From positions 258,222 through 322,221 of the forward strand of contig JAYKAV010002364.1 in assembly GCA_035582835.1 (NCBI GenBank): a stretch of 64,000 nucleotides of DNA, given 5' to 3'. This document shows positions 60,405 through 64,000 of the stretch, one piece after another (position 1 is the stretch's first letter; each line of letters starts with the position of its first letter). The translations under genes were made by a program, and so were the position numbers. The stretch comes from Phoebastria nigripes (lineage: Eukaryota; Chordata; Aves; Procellariiformes; Diomedeidae). The notes under the pieces are model-generated. The model ran no database searches, was not told where the DNA came from, and saw only the letters and a program-made list of their open reading frames with translations.

Positions 60405-60690
60405 CAAAGAGACTGGGGGGACACCATGATCGCTGCCTACACTGCTTGAAGAGGGAACTACAAAGTCAGGGGAAAAAAACGCTTCACCATAGTGCCAGGC
60501 AATATAACAAATACCAATAGCTGCATTCAGCAGCTTGGGGGCTTCATCAGGAGGGCAATGCAGCACCAGAACAGGTTGCCCAGGGAGAGGTGGAATATGC
60601 ACGGTTGGAGGCTTTCAAGCTGTGGCTTGGCAAAACCCAGGCTGACGCAAGCTAGTGTTGTCCCGCTTCAGAGGAGGAGGTCGAGGAGCA
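60405..60690 (+). mobile_element. CR1 LINE fragment, ORF2 C-terminus to 3' UTR
   Basis: GGGACACCATGATCGCTGCC, TACACTGCTTGAAG, ATGCAGCACCAGAACAGG, TTGCCCAGGGAGAG, GGTTGGAGGCTTTCAAGC and TGTCCCGCTTCAGAGGAGG follow the CR1 order. It breaks off at about GAGGTCGAGGAGCAG, in the 3' UTR, and resumes at 61076. Confidence 0.9.
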
Positions 60691-61075
60691 GTGAGCCAAG
60701 CACTGCTCTGCAGACGGCAGGGCAGGGGCTCATCAGCCCACCAGCTCCCAGTGCCACAGTGCGCCAGCGGGGCGAGCAGGGCAGGCCGGGGGGCACAGAG
60801 CCAGGTTCAGCCAAGAGTCCAGTCAGGTCTGTAGTGGCAAGGCAGATCCAAGGTCAAGCTGTGAAGAGAGTCTGCAGGTCAGGGTCCAGATGGGCAGGGA
60901 CATGGCTGGAAACCAGCACTCCTACAGCACAGCCCAGGCAGGGGCTGAAGGCACCAGGCTCAGCTTGAAATGGGGCTCCAGGGCCATGGGCAGGGTAGGG
61001 GGAGGCCCCAGGTGGGGCTGGTCAGGACCAGGAGGCTAGGCAGTGCCCTCAGAGCTCTGATGGGATGCTGAAGTG
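60690..61075 (-). repeat. GC-rich insertion within the CR1 3' UTR
   Basis: About 385 bases of GC-rich sequence with repeated GGTCAGG, GGTCCAG and CAAGGTCAAG words, lying between two adjacent parts of the CR1 3' UTR. The strand is given as minus because in that reading CATTTCAAGC, CCTGGGCTGT and TGGACCCTGACC parallel 52736-53050. No clear target duplication was found. An open 158-codon plus frame across this block is taken as a by-product of the low stop-codon content of GC-rich DNA. Confidence 0.55.
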
Positions 61076-61120
61076 CAACCATCCAGAGGTCTCCTCCAAA
61101 CAACATTTCTATGATTCTTC
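61076..61120 (+). mobile_element. CR1 3' terminal piece
   Basis: CATCCAGAGGTCTCCTCC, then AACATTTCTATGATTCTT completes the CR1 3' end begun at 60405-60690. Confidence 0.85.
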
Positions 61121-61689
61121 AGGTGGTGCTCAGTTAATCGAGGGTAACAGCCACATAACCTCCGTCACCATTCACCTAATCTGTATTACTGGAGCCATGG
61201 ATCAAGCCAGAGAACCAAATTTCTCTTACCTTTTTTCCCCTCCCCCAAGNTAAGCTGGGAAGAGTTGAGAACCTGCTGAATCTGATTTTCATAAAGTAAA
61301 TCTGATTATAAAAATGGAGAGTGCTTGCTAATGCAATCAGCATTTCAAAATATGTATGATTTTAATGAACAAACCTGACAAAAGGCTCCTAATTATGCTT
61401 TTAAGCTTACATTCATCTTCAACTTTCTGTATTCCCATAGTGTCTGCAATGTATTCTCTGTGCTGACATATGTGCTTTTTGTTGTCTTCCCTCTTGGCTT
61501 TTTCTGTGAACCAAAAACACTTGGTCATCCAGTAGGGGGAAAAGAAAGAATTATCAATTTAATTTTTTTTACATACACAATTCACAACTAGAAAAAAAGA
61601 AGGAGCAAGTAAACCATGTGAGGAAGTACACTTTGGTTTCAGCATTAAGATGGTATACACAAAGGCAAAATAAATAACTCTGAGTGATC
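61121..61689. other. No gene recognised
   Basis: AT-rich sequence leading into the purine-rich array. Confidence 0.5.
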
Positions 61690-64000
61690 AGCTACTCAAA
61701 ATTATTGTGAGAGAGAAGGGAATGAAAACGAATTATGAGATGTGAAAGCCAGATCTGTAGTGGTGTGTGAAAAAACTTGCATAATGAGGGGCAGAAAGGG
61801 AGATATGATGAGAGGCAGGCAAGTTCAGCACTATGTGAAAAGGGAGGTGTATATGAGATATGCCAACAAAACCTACTGTGCTGTAGAAAGGAACACATTC
61901 AATGAGAAGCAAAAAAGCAATGAGATGCAAAAGAGAAAAAAATATTTTCTGGGGAGATATAGAATCAAAGGTGATATATAAAAATTAACGTGTGTAAAAG
62001 TGAAAAGTAAAACCTTTAAAAGTCATTGGTGAGTAGAAAAAGGCATGATGAAATGGAAAAATCATAATGAAATGCAAGTATGTAAGAAAAGGAAAAAGTG
62101 AAAGAAATGCAGAAAACATTGCAGACTGATGTGTAATAAAGAAAAATGTGTAAACAGGAGGAAATGCAAATAAAAAGATACATAATGTTATATAAAAAAG
62201 GAAACATAACAGCCTGGGNAAAAGAATATTCAAAGTAAGGTGACAGAAGTAAAAGGTTAAATAAGAGGTAAAAATGAAAAGCTGTAGTGTGATACAAAAA
62301 AAGGCACATGTGCTTTGAAAGTAAAAATGAAATAGTGCAACATAGTGGCAAGTGGGAAATAAGAGATGCAAGAATACATGCAAGGGGATGTGAGTGCATG
62401 TGATAGGAAAGTTAAAATAGATGTTGAGCTACAGGGAAAAGAGCATGTGTTAGAGATTAAAAATGCATACTGAGTTAAAAAAGTGAAATGCTTCAATGAG
62501 AGGTGAAGAGAAAAACATAATGAGATGTGCAATTTAAGACCTAATCAATTGTAAAAAAACCAACCTGCAGTAAGAACATACATAACAAAAGGAAACCTGA
62601 AAAAAAAAATGTAACAAGATGATAAAGAAATGGATGATGATATGAGCAAAGATCACATCTGGTGTGTATGAAGCTGCTCAAAAACACAAACAAGTACTCA
62701 TAAGTGGAAAAATGCAACATAAGCAATGCATAAGGACCTATAAAATGGAAATGTGTAATGGCATTTTAAAGACAAATGGAGAACAAGATGTGAATAATGG
62801 AGCTGCATCATGAAATGCAGAACAGATATAAACATTAAAAGAGGAGATGCAAAAATCTAAAATGGGTAATGTTATACGCCAAAGGAGGTAGCGTGTAAGT
62901 TAAAAAATCAAACCAGGTGATTCATTCAGGAAAACTTCTAAGAAAAATTTAAGTTTGGTGAGAGACAAAAAGGAAAATTCATTCTGAAAGGGGAAATTCA
63001 TAAGGAAATGCAAAAATGAAAATGCATAAATAGATAAAGAAGAAAAGCATGAGAGTATTCAAAATCTGAAAAATGTCATGAGCTACAAAATCTGAAACAT
63101 GTCATTAGAAATAAATCAAGCTGCATAATTGCATGCATTAGGGAGAGTACAGAAATAGGTCTGAAAAAGAAAACACAGAAAAAGATGCACAATCTGAAAA
63201 GGAGACCTGTGAGGATTTGCAGATATGAAAATGTATGCTAAGAGGCACCACCACCCCCAAGTTTCAAAAAATACAAAAACGGAAGTTCATTATGCATTCT
63301 GTAAATGAAAAACCTAGTATGAGATACAAAAAATAAACTTGCAATACCATTGCAAATTTGAATGATACCATTCAAATGAGTAATGAGATATTAAAAGAAT
63401 ATGTTTATTGAGGCGCAAAAGAAAGACAGTTTACTCAGGTGTAAAAAAAATGACAGATTTGAAAAATCATAGTAAGAAGCTAGTAGGAATATATGAAATT
63501 TATCATAAGATGTAAGAAGTTAACTGAAGAATGTGTGAGAAAAGGAAAACGCAGGGGGAAATCTGAAAGCTCATGCTCAGAATGCTATGCATAGCCTGTA
63601 ATGGGCAACAAAAAGGAAATTGACTAATAAGCAATGATACATGAAATTCCTAATTAGATCTAAAAGTACATAATGAGATGCTGAAGCAAAACCAAGCAGT
63701 GAAATAAAAATGAACACGCACAGCAAAAACCGAAACTGGAAACTGGAAATGAGATGTAAAAAAGCATTCATACTGAGATGCAGAATCCAAAAAGTGGGTA
63801 ATGAGATGTGAAAACGAAAACTCATAATAAGACTTGACATCAGAAATGCATAGTAAGTTGAAAAATTGTAATAAGCCATGAAATACAAAATCTGAAAGAA
63901 TAATGATAAGCAAAACCAGAAAGGCACCTTTAAGATCAAAAAGGAAAAATCAAATAAGATGCAAAGTTAAGTAGTGAACCATGTGATGAAGTAGGGAAAA
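61690..64000. repeat. Degenerate purine-rich tandem array, unit near 26 bases
   Basis: The plus strand is dominated by A and G, and words such as AATGAGATGCAAAA, CTGAAAA and AATGCATA recur throughout. In the better-kept right end, the words GAGATG or AAGATG (and variants) start at 63675, 63751, 63775, 63803, about 63829, about 63855, 63905, 63956 and 63981. The steps are about 24-28 bases or multiples of these. Units are strongly diverged and have indels. The array runs off the window end. Minus-strand frames of 87-132 codons rich in Phe, His, Leu and Ser arise because the complementary units contain few stop codons; they are not genes. Confidence 0.72.

Noticed and set aside
60492..60968. 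A 158-codon open frame
   Set aside because: It crosses from CR1 3' UTR into the GC-rich insert. Low stop content of GC-rich DNA explains its length.
61985..62399. Minus-strand frames of 127-132 codons rich in Phe, His and Leu
   Set aside because: They come from the complementary strand of a purine-rich tandem array with few stop triplets, and overlap each other in different frames.
1..64000. CRISPR arrays, bacterial operons, tRNA or rRNA genes
   Set aside because: No regular repeat-spacer pattern, no ribosome binding sites or operon structure, and no A-box/B-box pair with a cloverleaf. The repeat content is that of a bird genome.

Overview
The window looks like bird nuclear DNA from a draft assembly. 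It is AT-rich, has isolated N calls and one 220-base gap, and is studded with CR1 LINE fragments carrying the bird CR1 3' end (ATTCTATGATTCT type repeats after TCCAAC). It also carries solo LTRs of an avian endogenous retrovirus family with 5-base target duplications. No functional protein-coding gene, exon, tRNA or rRNA could be supported. The only recognisable coding sequence is decayed CR1 reverse transcriptase. The window reads as intergenic or deep intronic sequence.

Layout. 1-68 is the cut-off end of an LTR. 4072-5135 is a minus-strand CR1 whose ORF2 is almost open. 7285-7862 is a solo LTR. 10835-11771 is a plus-strand CR1 interrupted by the gap at 11465-11684. 14205-14345 is a MIR-like SINE remnant. 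14540-14891 is a minus CR1, next to a G-quadruplex-type motif at 14912-14936. 18051-18591 is a divergent plus-strand LTR. 21154-21945 is an older minus CR1. 24715-24776 is a CR1 tail. 25720-26060 and 33340-33720 are very old L3/CR1-like fragments. 28266-28710 is a plus CR1 whose 3' flank is shared, inverted, with the 14.4 kb copy. 34421-42370 is a long stretch with no recognised repeat. 42371-43670 is a scrambled CR1 composite. 48310-48630 is another CR1. 49540-50134 is a well-preserved solo LTR with a perfect ATCAG duplication. 52736-53050 is a GC-rich repeat-like block. 54262-55735 holds three CR1 fragments. 56925-57500 is an old CR1-like remnant. 59860-61120 is a CR1 broken by a CA-rich block and by a GC-rich block related to the one at 52.7 kb. 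From about 61690 to the window end lies a degenerate purine-rich tandem array with a period near 26 bases.

Nothing here forms a working gene system. The observations most worth checking are the CR1 pair sharing sequence beyond the normal 3' end (possible 3' transduction or inverted duplication), the decayed 26-base array, the CR1 composite with endonuclease placed after reverse transcriptase, the nested elements at 60-61 kb, and the G-quadruplex motifs beside the CR1 at 14.9 kb and inside the 18 kb LTR.
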